A program made the translations under genes and the position numbers. From positions 42,837 through 106,836 of the forward strand of contig JAJKFJ010020934.1 in NCBI GenBank assembly GCA_027382625.1: a stretch of 64,000 bases of DNA, read 5' to 3'. The notes below the pieces were generated by a model, which searched no databases, had not been told where the DNA came from, and saw nothing but the letters and a program-made list of their open reading frames with translations. Numbering within the stretch: position 1 is the stretch's first letter; the number at the start of each line of letters is the position of its first letter. The stretch is from Tetmemena sp. SeJ-2015. Lineage: Eukaryota > Ciliophora > Spirotrichea > Sporadotrichida > Oxytrichidae. Below are positions 12,106 through 24,516 of the stretch, piece by piece.

Positions 12106-15100
12106 TCAGCTATCTACTAAGATTGATTCCAGAACTATCCTGAGATGATCCGTATCAATAGGCTTCGGTAAAAAGCCATCAAAACTTTTGTCGAGATAGG
12201 AGCCAAACTATTCTTCCGAGATGGCGGTGTGAGCGAATATTTTAGTTTGGAATTTTGAAGACTTGAGCATCTTCCTGATTCTTCGAGTAGCCTCAACTCC
12301 ATCCATACCAGGCATGTTAATATCCATGATTTACATAGGATAATAGTACGGTTTCTTATCTAGTACTTTTAAGTGCTGAGATTTGAAATTGATTATTAAT
12401 TCCATTCCTAAAATTTTACTTTACTTTACTTTACTTTAATATCCATGATAAGTAATTATATGATGACTATTTTGTACATATCTTCACTGCTAAATCTAGC
12501 AGTAATGGATTTATTTTCTTCTTTCGAGCAATCTGCATTCAAACCGAGTGAAGAGAGCTTGATCCTCTCCTCTACCATTTTAATTGCAGTTGAACCGTCA
12601 AAAGCAATATCACAGTCCAAATCAAACATTTGCTTCAAGAGCATTTGCAAAATGTAAACGTTGAAAGGAGTATCGTCTACAACTAAGATCCGATTCGCCC
12701 TTTTCTCACCTATAAGGGATAGCTTAAAAAATACTTCAAGGATTCCATCAGACTGGAATTTTAATTAGACCTCATCTTATTAAAATGAAGTTCCTTCTTA
12801 ACTGAGTTAACTGAAATGTACTCCTTCTTCAATTTATTATCCAGCATATCTTCACTTAAAAAGACATCACTGCTACTCCAGTCCTAATCTCCACCTCCAA
12901 TAGATCTAAAGGTAGAAGTGTTATTGAGTGGCGTTTTATCGTAAATTTAGCTCTCCTCAACTCTTACTGGAAGGATCATGCAAATTTTAGTTCCCTCATC
13001 TTTTTGAGTCCACTCTATAAAGATCTTGCCTCCATACTACTCGCAAATCATTTGTGAAACTGTCAAGCCCAAACCAATTCCACATTTGTTAACCTGGTCT
13101 GTAGTTATCTTCCGCAGAGCAAATAGACTGAAAATGGAGTTTATTTCATTTATACTCATGCCCTAGCCAGAGTCAGTTACGCTAATCTTTAGGAACTGCT
13201 TATCATTTGGATAGTAGCCTTAGAAATAAATTAGAGTAAGTTTTGGAGGATTGTGCTTTTCAGATAACTGAGGTCGTCTATATTCTTTATACTTGTTACG
13301 TCCTCAAATTAAAGACTTGGCGAGGATCCGTAAAACTTGCTCTCGTATTTCTCAGTTAAGTAAGCTTTAGTTGTAAGCTTCAGAGATAGAGAGATCTTTC
13401 CCTTTATTGTGTACTATATTGCATTCTAATAAAAAAATAAGAATCTGCAAGAGATTAAAAAGGATAAGCTAGAGTCTCGTAGAGTCCAGATAAAGTAGCT
13501 TTTTCTCCAAGTTTTGATTGATTTTGCTCTAGAATACAAGTTACTTCTGCTCGGCTTGAAGGCGGAAAATGTAGATGATCTCTTTAAGTTAATCGTTAAG
13601 CTTAACAAGACTTTGACTCATGGTGAATCTCTTGAGCCTAATTTTAGAGTACTCTTTTAGATTTTGAGAATTGTACATCAGCATTTTAAGGCAGATTTTA
13701 ATGAGCTGGATGTACTTAAAAGTAGTCTCTCTGTCTTAATCAATTTAATTCTCTAATAAATCGGCTAGGCCCTATATACTATTGACCGGTGTCAAAATAT
13801 ATTAATGTATAGATTGCGTCGATATGTTATGGGCAGATGAATTCAATAAAATATTAGTCATCTAGTCCTTCGTCTTTGCTTTCTAAAGCTTTTTGTAATT
13901 ACCTATTTCTTTAAATACCAACATTATTTGCTTTTCCTCTTTCAAGAAAGTCACGTTTACTTTAAAATAAGAAGGATTGACTTCGACTGAAATATTAATA
14001 GGAAGGATTTTGATATAGTACCTAAGAGTCTAGAAGGAAGTTGATTCCCTAATTAGTTCTATAAAATTCCTTAATGGCTACCCCTTCTTAGAGGAGGAGC
14101 TAAATTCCTCATTATACTATATTCTCTCGAAGATCTTTCTAACTCCCATCTGATTTTGAGATGTAATCATCTCCTCCATCATGATTTGGCTATCTTGAAG
14201 GTCATCATTTTCATCTTCCAATGTATAAATGAATAATATAGATTTAAAAGATGTATTTGAGGAAGTTGCATGATCTCTGTTAATAATTTTAAGGAGAGCT
14301 CTATTAATGTAAATGATTGATTCATCGTTTGGAGTATTCTTGATTATTATAACTCCATCTTGAATGGACTAAAGAGTCTGACTCAATTGGTCCTTGAGCT
14401 GCCTCACATTTCTGAAGTAGCAAAAATTATCTCTATCATAAACTTCCTTTTGTCTCAGAAGCATAGATGCCATTACACCTAAAAGTTGATTGGATTATCA
14501 ATTTACCTTTTACATTCAATCAAAATTGCTTAAATCAGTGACTGTTTATCTATATTAAAATGCAAAGTTAAATTTTATAAATAATGTAAATATAACAAAT
14601 TTATCATTTAATTTTCTTAGGAATTCTAAGATCAGAGTTATAAGAAGATAAGGATAATCTTAACCTAATCTAAAATTAATTGATGTGCGTATATGATTCA
14701 CAGTAGATAGGAGCAAGCAGAAAGTAAATCGATAATTTTAATTCCAGCTTTCTACTGTTGCTCACTCATTTTTTAAAAATACATAATTGATTTAAAATAA
14801 TACTTAATTATAATATACATAATGAGGATAAAAACTATTTTGATAAAAATAAGAATTTTATATGAAATAGAAGTAGAACAAAGTTGAATACGAAGTCGGT
14901 GTCAGGCTCAAATCCATCATATAAGTAAAGAGCAGTGCAAAACACTAACATATAAACTAAAAATTTGACGCTTTTTACCCACCACCGAGATGGAGCGTAG
15001 TGCAAATAGCACATCGACTGAAAGAAAAAGATAGCCGATAGAGGATTTTAGGATGCTTAACGGGAATTAAGTACCGAAATCCTGCCTGCTGTGGAAATTC

Positions 15101-15334
15101 TTAACTCAACTTATAATTTTTAATTCCAAATGCTATTTAAATCAAGTTCATAACTACTCTTAGAAGAGGTCCCTTAGATTTTATTGAGGACTTTATTGCA
15201 AAACTCAGCAATATTAGGGCTATATGGCACACATTAAAGCCAGGACTCTCATCGTTCTTGTAACTCTGAAGTAGTCTAAGGATAAGTGAGATGCCGAAGA
15301 AGTAAATTGCAAAAGACTGGTCCGACGCTATCAT
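12106..15334 (-). CDS. Hybrid sensor histidine kinase with C-terminal receiver domain
   Basis: Two-component phosphorelay protein on a membrane. An N-terminal helix-rich part (MIASDQSFAIYFFGISLILR at 15334, then a block with VKFLVYMLVFCTALYLYDGF near 14900) precedes a PAS-like region starting near 14473 (QSIQDGVIII). The dimerisation box SAHQYILTPVNSI appears once a 24 bp CAT-flanked insert (13805-13831) is removed. The ATP domain has SVTDSGQGMS (G1) and GIGLGLTVSQM (G2); the N box is poorly conserved. The receiver has RILVVDD, IMDINMPGMDG, AHTA and PKP; its phospho-accepting Asp codon lies in the pointer of an IES (12317-12449). Stop TGA is at 12106-12108. Several small frame shifts remain between blocks. 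Sensing input is unknown. Confidence 0.85.
12317..12449. other. IES in the histidine kinase receiver, 119 bp, 14 bp pointer
   Basis: TTAATATCCATGAT occurs at 12317-12330 and 12436-12449. On the coding strand the pointer encodes I-M-D-I-N, the core of the receiver active site. Deleting 119 bp joins YKIVIIQLL to IMDINMPGMDGVEATRRI; without deletion the frame is lost. Its body, including a TTACT/TTTACT tandem run at its right end, recurs at 52455-52563. Confidence 0.92.
12332..12440 (+). repeat. IES-body repeat, copy 1
   Basis: Begins TACATAGGATAATA and ends in the (TTTAC)n-like run followed by TTTAAT. A diverged copy in the same orientation lies at 52455-52563 with the same start, middle landmark (AGATTATTAATT-like) and terminal run. 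Confidence 0.8.
13805..13831. other. Candidate IES in the histidine kinase, 24 bp, pointer ATG/CAT
   Basis: ATG at 13805-13807 and 13829-13831. Removal brings the ph-acceptor His next to QYILTPVNSI, giving a canonical HisKA box; retention places eight extra residues inside it. The length is a multiple of three, so support comes from the motif, not the frame. Confidence 0.5.
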
Positions 15335-16322
15335 TTTTACATATTCGCAATTTTGTCTTTACCAAAATTATAATAATTTATAGTTAATAAAATTCTTGTT
15401 CATATTCTGGGGAAATAATTTGCATCTTGAAGTTTTTGTCTATAAAAAGCCTAATCTCTGAGATCATTATACACTAATACCAAAAATTAAATTATTGCCT
15501 TAAACGTTAGACTCCTACCATGAATTAAAAGTTCCTAACTCTCTCTATCTAAATAGAAGCAAAGGTAAACTTCTAACAGAGATTAAATATGATAAATAAG
15601 TTTAATTAATCTAAAAATCTTTATCTAAATTAAAAATAAATTAATAGTTTGCAAATTAAAATTGATCCTTAATTAAAACAACTCGATAAATAAATACTAT
15701 AAGCCTCAGAGAGAGAAAAGGTGAAATTTCAAACGAATAGATAATAAAATAAAGAAGTAAAAATATACAAGAAGCCTTGGAGGTCCAAGTTAGAGCAGTC
15801 TTGGGTTATTAAATTTATACATAGAGCTCAAATATATTTAGGGTTAAGAGTTTAGATTCATTTTTAGCCAACATTGCAAGTTTAATTAAATAAATTGCTG
15901 ATGATATTGTTATTGTGACGCCATATATGTTTGTTAAGTTATATCTCTATTTTTGATACCTATATTTATAATTATCATATACAAAACATCCAAAATATTT
16001 TAATTCATAAATTAAAAAATTAAGAAGTTTAGCTTTTACTTACTCTTTGTTATATATATATAAGAGTTGAAAATATTTCTCCTTAATAGATATTCTTAAT
16101 TTGAGATTTATTCTATGATAGAAAGTACACTTGTAAAATATATTTGTTCCTGATAGATTTCTTCATTCTCAGTTACAAAATTTATAACTTCTTTATCATC
16201 TAATTATTATATTTCTTCTCTATCTTTTATTTATTGAGGGTCAAAATAATGCATAAATTAAAGTCTATGACGTGTAGCTGATTAGCTTGTTTCATTTCTA
16301 CAATTTAAATAATCTATTGTTA
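15335..16322. other. AT-rich interval between two minus-strand genes
   Basis: No family-like sequence seen. One minus-strand frame stays free of TGA for much of it, but with TGA as the only stop and very high A+T such runs arise by chance, so I do not call a gene. It includes the 5' flank of the histidine kinase and the 3' side of the kinase gene. Confidence 0.5.
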
Positions 16323-18901
16323 ATTAAATTGCGTGACTCTGATCCTCATCAAATTAGATAAAGTGAGTAAGTGACTCCTCGCACTGACACCCCACTCTGA
16401 GAACATTCATGACGCTCTCTTTCTTGATTCTTTGAATCATCTGCCCCAGCGAGTTTATTATATTGTGCTGACTTTGCTTATTCACAACTGAATTTTTCAC
16501 AAAGTTCAGCTTTATTCTACTCATATCGTTCGCCGTGCTTATCTGCGCTTGGTGGTTATTATTATCCAGTGATTGTATGTTCTTTCTATGCTTTCTCTAA
16601 TTCGATTCCACGCTTCTAAACAAAAAATGTGTTAAGAAAAAAATAATTTTTAGCTATTGGATAGCAAGTTTATCCTCTTTCATAGTTGGACTTTGAAAAT
16701 GAGGGGAGGTTGACTGTACAAATCCAGAGGAAGTGTCGCACTTGTTGTAGTTCTTATTCGTAAAGCGGTAGTTTCTCTTAAAGTTCTGCCTTTGGATTTT
16801 CTTCTGTGACTCGTAAAATTATAAATAGTTGCTCTTTTCATTCTAAAGATACAATGAATAGTTTATTTACGTGGTAAAGAGCGACTAGGGTCTGGTTTTT
16901 TGATTTTCAGAATAGTCGTAGGAACTCGGAAAGGGAATAATTTCCTTCATTCGGAGTGTGTCAGTCTCAGACTTTTAGAAAATCTTATCCAAAAGTTACT
17001 CTTGGTTCATACATAGAATCTATAATTAATAAAGTCAAATCACTCTCTCTATTTAATAATAAGATAGTTATAATAGCAGGAATCGAAAGTGGATTCCTAA
17101 CTGCTTTTAAAATTGCTAAGAGCCTCTATAATAATTTCAATTTGCAACTTATGCTGAAGCCACTCAACAATAATAAGCAAATATAATCATAGTCTTTTTG
17201 TTTGAAATAGGAGAGGCTTTGAACTTGTTGCTAAAACTCAAAAGCTAGTTACTCTAGATAAAAACAAATTACAAAGAGATCTTCTTTGGAGTGGTGATTA
17301 GAGTTACTAGTTTGAATAAGAAAGAGACAAATTTGAATTTATAGTTGATAGTTGGAGAGCCATTAATGTTTGAGAGCGCCCTTAGCATCTAGTCGCGATT
17401 GTTCAGAGTTGGTTAGTAATTACTTTAGAAAATCGATAAGTTTGGGATTAATCTTGGTTAGTCTGTTAAGAGCTTCCCACTCATAAACCGTGTTTTCAGT
17501 TAGATTTTTAGGATCCTTAACTTATCTACCGAAGAGCCTTCCAGTCAAAATGTTGAAAATTACTGAACCTAAACTGAATAGGTCTGCCTTGAAAGAGTAA
17601 CCCTCCCTCCTCAATATTTCAGGAGCTACATAGGAGGGCGTTCCACATATCAACTACTCCTTCTTGTTATCTTCAGTCTGACAAGAAAGCCCTAGATCTC
17701 CTATTGTGATGTCATAGATTTCATTCTCATTAGATTTTATCAAAATATTATCCAGCTTAATATCTCTGTGGATTATTTTGCTCTAATGCATTTGAAACAG
17801 GCCAATTAGAATCTGAATTGTTATTATTTTAAGGTCACTATAAAAAAGCACAAAAAAGATTGATGCAACTTTCTCGAAGTCTGACTCTTTTCTCAATTAA
17901 ACTCAACAGAGAACCGCCTTTCTGATAATCCATGAAAAGATAAACATACATAGTATGCATAGTGATGTCTAAGAAAGTAATTAATTTCACATACTGGTGA
18001 TCCTCATAAATTCTCTGCAGATGCATAATGTTTGGTTTGGCATATACTTCTATGTGGGTGCTAATTTCTTGATAGAGCAGCTCTCGATAAGTCTCGTCGT
18101 CTCTAATGAATTGACTTCTGATCTTCTTGACCGCATATTACCTACTGCCATTTCCTTCCAATAATTATTGCTCAATATTCTCTACTTTTCTCTCTACTTC
18201 AGGGCTACTCTCCGCCCTCTCCGTTAACTAGGAATCACAGATTTCCTCCGCCAAAGTATCTAAGAAATAAAATTTTTAAAAATAAGTAACCGTGGAACTG
18301 GTTCCAGAACCGAGACATCTTCCATACCTCAAATTAAATGTAATAAGAAAGATAGAGTTTATACATTTCGGGGAGTTGAATTTTGAATGGTGAAATGTGA
18401 TAGAATTTGTCGAAGTTTTTGAGATTATAGTTTATCAGACAGAGCTAGCAAGTATTTATTGTCATTAGCTGAAAATTTGAAAATCACCGCTGATGTCTCC
18501 TCCTTGTAACTCAAGTACATCATTTTCAAGTTCACTCGCTTCTTGGCCACGACTTACGCTTCTTTATTATTGTCCTGGGTTACTCTCTCAAACAGAATCA
18601 ACTCGTGTCTCTCAAGAATAAATAAATTACATTCTAAAAATAAAGCAAGGCCAAGGAGTCTCTTCCCTGAACTTCCATTGAATTCTTATTAAGCTTGGGG
18701 TAATTTAATTTGAGAAGAAAAATTCACCTCTTTATCTGCTTTCTTGTCTTTCTTCTGATATGATATTGTCTGTCTGAAACTCAAAATAAACGATTCCAGT
18801 ACGATTTCGCATTTCTTTATCGAATATTTTGGTGCCTCGCTCTCCGGGAGGTCCTCTAGACCTTTGAAATTGCAATAGGAAAAATTAAATTCATGCATCA
18901 A
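16323..18901 (-). CDS. PH-like domain plus serine/threonine protein kinase
   Basis: Phosphorylates proteins on Ser/Thr (family knowledge). From ATG at 18901 an N-terminal region resembles a PH domain (KRLLGLALFLECNLFILE). It is followed by a glycine loop in a shifted frame (YGRCLGSGTSSTV), the ATP lysine in QYAVKKIR, the catalytic loop KIIHRDIKLDNILIKS, GDLGLS in the DFG position, the activation-end CGTPSYVAPEIL and LLTNSEQSRLDAKGALKHQW. A polar C-terminal tail follows down to about 16323 in a second frame; its stop is not resolved. IESs at 17837-17870 and 18378-18408 account for frame changes. DLG in place of DFG is tolerated in many active kinases. PH plus kinase suggests lipid-directed membrane recruitment (inference). 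Confidence 0.8.
17837..17870. other. IES in the kinase gene, 31 bp, pointer ACT/AGT
   Basis: ACT at 17837-17839 and 17868-17870. Deleting 31 bp joins LIEKRVRLRES to DLKIITIQILIGLFQMHQ, the helix leading into the HRD loop. Without it the frame hits TGA immediately. Confidence 0.85.
18378..18408. other. IES in the kinase gene, 25 bp, pointer GAATTT/AAATTC
   Basis: GAATTT at 18378-18383 and 18403-18408. Deleting 25 bp joins SQKLRQI to QLPEMYKLYLSYYI, a plausible end of the PH-like domain. One more break is still needed before the glycine-loop frame, so the local reconstruction is incomplete. Confidence 0.6.
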
Positions 18902-19360
18902 TCGAGGTCGAATAAGCGATCACGGCACAGATTGATTATATTTTTGCCTTAAATTGGCGTTAATAGGAGCAGTATTGAATTGAGTGGTATGTTTCATTGA
19001 GAGTCGCTGAAATTTAAGTTTAATAATTCAGCCACCTACTTTAATAATAATATATTTAACTAGGGTGATATCGATGCTTAATTTGCCCAGCGTCAGCAAA
19101 TAGATCTAAGATATAACCCAGCAAATAATATTTTAGTTTTGTAATAATTTTATAGCTTTAAATTCATTGAAACTTCAATAAACTAATAAATGACTCAATA
19201 TCAATATTCAACATTGCTTTTCCTAATGAATTTATCTTTATAGATTCAAGATTAGATTATCTATTTTAATTTCACCTGAAAAGGTTAAGAAGACAAAGAG
19301 AGAGAAAACTGATAATTTTTATTTATTCGAATCAGTTAAATATCCTAACGTATTTTCCCC
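18902..19360. other. Intergenic region between kinase gene (-) and channel A (+)
   Basis: AT-rich spacer between divergently transcribed genes, so it should hold both promoters. No specific element could be identified. Confidence 0.5.
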
Positions 19361-22300
19361 ATGCAAAAAGTAGAACCCCAAGGGAGCGTTCATCCCCACG
19401 ACAAGCATGAATAAACTATCCAAGATCTGACCAGTGAAGTAGATCTAAACGACGATGGCCCTATGGACTTAGTTGAACTTGTCCAGACAGAACTCTCCAT
19501 TTTTATTTCTAAACCTACAAAGAGGAACTAGTTTGGGAACACATTAACAGACAAAGAAAGTTTCAAGAGTCTTAGCTTAATATTTTTAGCATATAATTTT
19601 TAGTCCTACTGATAGATTGACTAGCGCTAATTAATACTACCACGAGGTAGCATACAAAGTCAATTTGAAACGTATGAACAATTTAACGATTTAAACTTCC
19701 CTTTAGACCTTTACAAAAAGATGGAGACGTGCTACTACAATGAAGAGCACGCTTACATTCCCGTCTTTATTATAATTTATGGAGCTGGGGGTAAAAGTGA
19801 TGATTGAGGCAAATAAAAATTGCAAATACATTATCTAGGTTTGGAACAAAAGCAAGGATATTCAGTTCTAACAGCCACTTCAGCGTAAATTATTAATCAG
19901 CTCAGTTCTGATCCGATTTGATAATTCATTCCACTAAACATTATCTAATAGGACCCATTGAAAGATTCTTATTTTTTAGATGGCAACAATGCTAGTCATT
20001 CGGACTCTATACCTTAAAAGAATATATTTTAAATTTTAGAATACTAAATTTAAAAAGAAGAAAAGCAGAACGTTCTCTATCTCATAGACTACGAATCAAA
20101 GACGTTGAAAAAATTGCGAAACCTTGCAATCCCATCTTAAAAGAGTATAGCTTTGCTTCCCTCATTTTCTTGTAGTGGAGTTTTTCAGCGTAAATTCTGA
20201 GTATCTGATACTCGCAACTGCCAATCAGATTTGCATCTACTGGTTCGGACAAATCACTAATGACGCAAAGTATCAAGAGGGAGAGATTGACTGCTCTAAA
20301 TTCAACTTTCAAATCCTTGAGACAAGACAGAGGATATTGGGGCTCTTTAACATGAACAGCGTAGACCCCGGATTCTACTAGAGTGATGCGCACTATGTGA
20401 TATTTGAAACCAAGGAATTCAAGCTAGATTTCAACCTAATTTAGCTTGAATACTATCCAAACTTAAAGAAATATTACTTCTATACAATATTAAACGAAGA
20501 GATGAAAGAATTTTTAGTTCAATTGAGGCAAATGTCTGATGTGAACCCCAGAGACGTATCTGGAGGAAAGCACACTCCAATTTATAGTAAACATTTATTT
20601 TAATTAGGAAGTTGTGCTACAAGATAGTGGAGAATAAGGTGTTTGCAATTACAGTGAGCGAAAGTAACAAAGCAGATCTCTACGCTAAAATGACTTTCCC
20701 TATTTTTTAACTTTTAAGCAACACATTGACTAAACGGTCTACGACGCAGAGATGAATCTATAAATAAATAGATGAGCATGTTGTCATTTTTCATTAAGCT
20801 TCAAGACGAAGCCCAAGCAGCAGAGGATAAAGAGAAAGAAGACGTTCCTCTTTAATAAAAAGAGGAATACTACTAAGGCAGAGGTCCTACTAAGTTTGAA
20901 CACTGGTATCCCTTATAATATTTTATTTGAGTTGGATAAATAACTTTGCAATTTACATTAAGCATAACGGAGTGGACAATTTCTCTTTTGAAAGCAAAGA
21001 TTATGTTTATGATGAGAAGTTTTCTCTAGAATAAGTGCAAGATAAAATCCTCTAAGACTATGAAAAATAAGTTTAAATTTTTAATGTCGACATCTTTTAG
21101 AGTTTCTTGATTCACAATGAGGGAGAGGATACGATCTGCCTAGTAAATTTAGAAAATTGGATTTTCAATTTAAATTTTGTTTTCTCTGATTAGCTCATGG
21201 AAAGTTCATATCTGCCTATGATATTTTGAGAGGATGCTATCTAGATAGACACCTGGTTTTGCCAAGCGAAATAGATATCTTGTTCCACACAGATAAGTAC
21301 GACTATTATAAAGTTAATGATTTAATGACTAAAATTATAATAAATATATTTTTGTAATACTCTTGGTGCACGGGGCGGAACTTGTGCGTGCTTTTGAAAA
21401 ATCTTTTGTATTTATTATTAATTCAGACGTGTACTACAACTTGATGGACAAGTTTAACTCAAGCGAAAAGATAGATTTCATAAAGGATGAGGAAACTAAA
21501 GGCCAAGAATGGGATAGTTTTGGCTTTGAGTATACTGGTACACAATATTTTTGTTGTTGTTGTTTTTAGGTACTCTTTACTTTGATGACTCTAAAGTAGA
21601 GAACGATACTTGGCTCCTAGTCTATAACTATGAAATCATTAAAGTATTGCACAGATAAACCATCTACCACAAGATCGTACTTCCCTCTCACCCTGTATAC
21701 AATAATTATAGTATCATCAGTAGCAAGGTACTTTTCTCTTGGTGAGTCTAATCAAAGCAATGAGCATCAGTTAAAAAAATAATTTGAAATTAGATTATTC
21801 GTTTGTTCTAAACAGTGATGGAAAGCATGTGCTTTGTAATTTGAAAAAGCCTGAGCAAGAAAGCCAGAACGCCAAATGCATCCAAAAGAAAAAGTTCTTG
21901 TACGATAATAGTGCCGACTATGACTATTATAATGGAACTAACTACGTTATCTATTTCAATTCTCACCCAAACTAGTACATAGCCTTAAATAAGAATGACA
22001 TTTATCTCAACAACGTGCAAGACCCAAGCAAATCTAAAGTGTTTGCAGGATACTAAATTGCTTCTTTCTAATTCATCACAGAGACCGTAAATTACGCCCT
22101 TTGCAGAGAAAGCCATAATTTATTACAATTAATATTCTCAGGCTCATGGGTTGATGCTTATTGACTTCAACTAAATGCTGAAAGATTCCACAATAGCTGT
22201 CACCGAGTTGAATGATAACGATGTTCCAATAGACCCTCAGCTAACTTAGTTTAACTCTTTAGAAAGAATCGGCTTCATGAACTCGGTCAACTAATTTTAG

Positions 22301-24106
22301 ATAAAGAAATGCATGTATATTATTCGTTCTAGTGCCTTATCTCCATTCAGATAGAATAGTGCTAATGGGCTATTAAACTATTCCTGACAGTTCTAAAGTC
22401 TTAGAGGCACAAATTGGACCCTTCTATAGCATGCTGACAATCAAGAACGAGTTAACTTTGTGGACGCTTTATAATGGCAAGCTATTATTTATATTCGACA
22501 GAGTCAAAGCTCATCTTCCATTTGATCTTTCAACTTATGAAAAATCCTCGAGTGCTTAGAAAGGTGTATCTACTTTATTCAAGGACGATAATTTCCCTCA
22601 TGATAATGCAGAAAATCGCCTGAACTAATTCTTCCCTGGTAGTCTCATGGAGCAAAGAGAAAACAGACAGAAGACAAGGACTGAACTACAGGTTCAAGGA
22701 ATTAAGGAATGGGTGGCCCTTAAGTTTTAAGACGAGCAGAAAGTTGACTTCATAACATTCGAGTTTCCTAAGTTTGAGGAAGGCAAAATGTACTTTAGCA
22801 ACGATTTTCAAACTCTTATTGAGGTGATTCAGGAAAGAGTTGTGCTGTATAATGCACTTAAAGTGTCTGCTGAAAATAGCAATAGAGTGACATGGCAGTC
22901 AGTTAGGATTTTCAACGACTATCCATCTTATATAGACTACATTAATCCAGAGTTATAATCTCAACCTCATGTACTCTCTCCCGATTTCAATCATAATTAA
23001 AAGTTAAATATCTTTAAGTGCTTCTTTTAAATATATTGATAATTTTATTTTAAATTATAATTTCAAGTACTACTTGAAATATAAGAAAGATAGAAGCCTA
23101 TTCGCTATCAGTTTTTAAATGGTTATAAATATTTTTGTGACAGCGGAGAGTTACTTGCAGAAATAGATGTTATAAATAAAAATGAAATTAAATTAGCATG
23201 CAATTTAAATAAAGCTGATCAATCAAAGTTAAAATATAGCTGATGAAATATTTTCTAGCTCTTCAAAAAAGAGAGACTAAGAATTAAATGGTCTTTATTT
23301 TTATGAATTTGATTATCATTTGATTTGAGCTAAAACGTAATTTCCTGGTATAATATTCTCTATGCCTCTGAAATGAAATTCACGAGAGGAGAAGCTAACA
23401 GATTCTAATGGATTTCTAATAACTCTTTCAAAGTTATGCATGCTGGTGGCTCTGAAGTCATCTTATGTTTAATTAATCTATGAAATTGATTCTCTCAATA
23501 AAAAGATAGTCGAGACTAAGTAAATTAAAAATACAATATAGCAGCTTATTAAATGAATCCAGCATGAATTTACAATGTGTGGCCATTGTTCGGCGAATAA
23601 TTTATTCAAGACATGTTTTAGAGAGAAGATATACCTTTCATAAAATTTTATTCTTATTGCTTTCTACTCTCTGATCTTGCAGGAAAACTTAGAAGAGGAG
23701 AAGTAACTTGAAAACTTAAAGCTCTCTTATCAAAAGTACAAGTCTGATTACTATCTTGAAAAGTATCCAGATCCCGAAACTAGATATCAAATGATTCACA
23801 CTAAGAATAAAGCTGACTGCTATGTCACACAGAGTTTCACCTATCTCTATTGGACTTTGATTGAGGATATTGAATACGAAAATGTGAAAGTGTCTGATCT
23901 CTCAGAGAAAATCATTGAAAGTATGGTCTACAACATATTTAATTAAATTGCTATTCCCAGGTGGAGACACCTTTATCCACATACTATCTACTGATATTAA
24001 AAAGGTCAAGAGTATTTATGAGAGGTGCCATGACCCGGAACTTGGAATAAAAATACATGTTCCATACCTGCCCAATAATAGCGGGGAAACATTCTTCTCA
24101 AAGGTC
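19361..24106 (+). CDS. TRP-like cation channel A, N-terminal part
   Basis: ATG at 19361 opens MQKVEPQGSVHPHD; blocks then follow on the plus strand in several frames, separated by short AT-rich inserts. The long N-terminal region contains WD/propeller-like phrases such as VFIINSDVYYNLMDKF and ENYWIFNLNF-type units and aligns block by block with channels B, C and D (for example LDLYKKMETCYYNEEHAYIP against LYKLVDTCTYHCDMPLIP). Near 23880 an ankyrin-like stretch begins (FPGGDTFIHILSTDIKKVKS, then NNSGETFFSKV) and is cut by the Merlin-like element at 24106. The propeller and ankyrin labels are inferred from pattern and confidence in them is modest; homology among the four copies is clear. Confidence 0.7.
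24099..24106. repeat. Left target-site duplication CAAAGGTC
   Basis: CAAAGGTC directly precedes the first G of the left TIR and recurs at 29527-29534 directly after the last C of the right TIR. Eight bases is the usual duplication for Merlin/IS1595-type transposons. Confidence 0.9.
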
Positions 24107-24434
24107 GGGGGGTGGGTCCGGCACCGCACGTGCGGTCTGGGGACCGCACATATTTGCCCAGACCGCACATACATTCCCCAGATTGCCCAGACCGCACATA
24201 ATTTGCCCAGACCGCACACACTTTGCCCAGACCGCACTTTCAAAACCCTGAGTGCCCAGACCGCACACACTTTGCCCATACCGCACACTCCAAACCCATT
24301 GTGCCCAGACCGCACGCACTTTGCCCATACCGCACTTACAAAACCCTGAGTGCCCAGACCGCACACACTTTCCCTAGAATACTCTTACACGTTAATAAAA
24401 TATTTATGATGGCACTATAATATAATGTCTAATA
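24107..24434 (+). repeat. Left TIR of element 2
   Basis: After the G-rich tip it has CCGCACGTGCGG at about 24125, then about ten CAGACCGCACA-type units at irregular 20-30 bp spacing to about 24370, then a unique 60 bp inner part. It matches 29199-29526 inverted with only scattered differences in the repeat zone. Confidence 0.9.
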
Positions 24435-24516
24435 AAAATATCTAGAATAAGTACACCACATCAATTTGAAAATATAATTTAACGGGCATGACATAAATTT
24501 TTTTCTTCTATAAAAA

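Noticed and set aside
15640..16300. Long TGA-free minus-strand frame in AT-rich DNA
   Set aside because: With only TGA as a stop, AT-rich noncoding DNA gives long open frames by chance; composition is Ile/Tyr/Lys/Gln low-complexity and no motif is seen.
24001..24007. An extra AAAGGTC 98 bp upstream of the element 2 insertion, as an alternative excision pointer
   Set aside because: Using it would delete conserved ankyrin-like coding sequence (IHVPYLPNNSGE) and it lacks the leading C; the copy abutting the TIR fits better.
24120..24370. Regularly spaced repeat units resembling a CRISPR array
   Set aside because: Spacing is irregular, the spacers are themselves repeats, the array is mirrored at the other end of a transposon, and the genome is eukaryotic.
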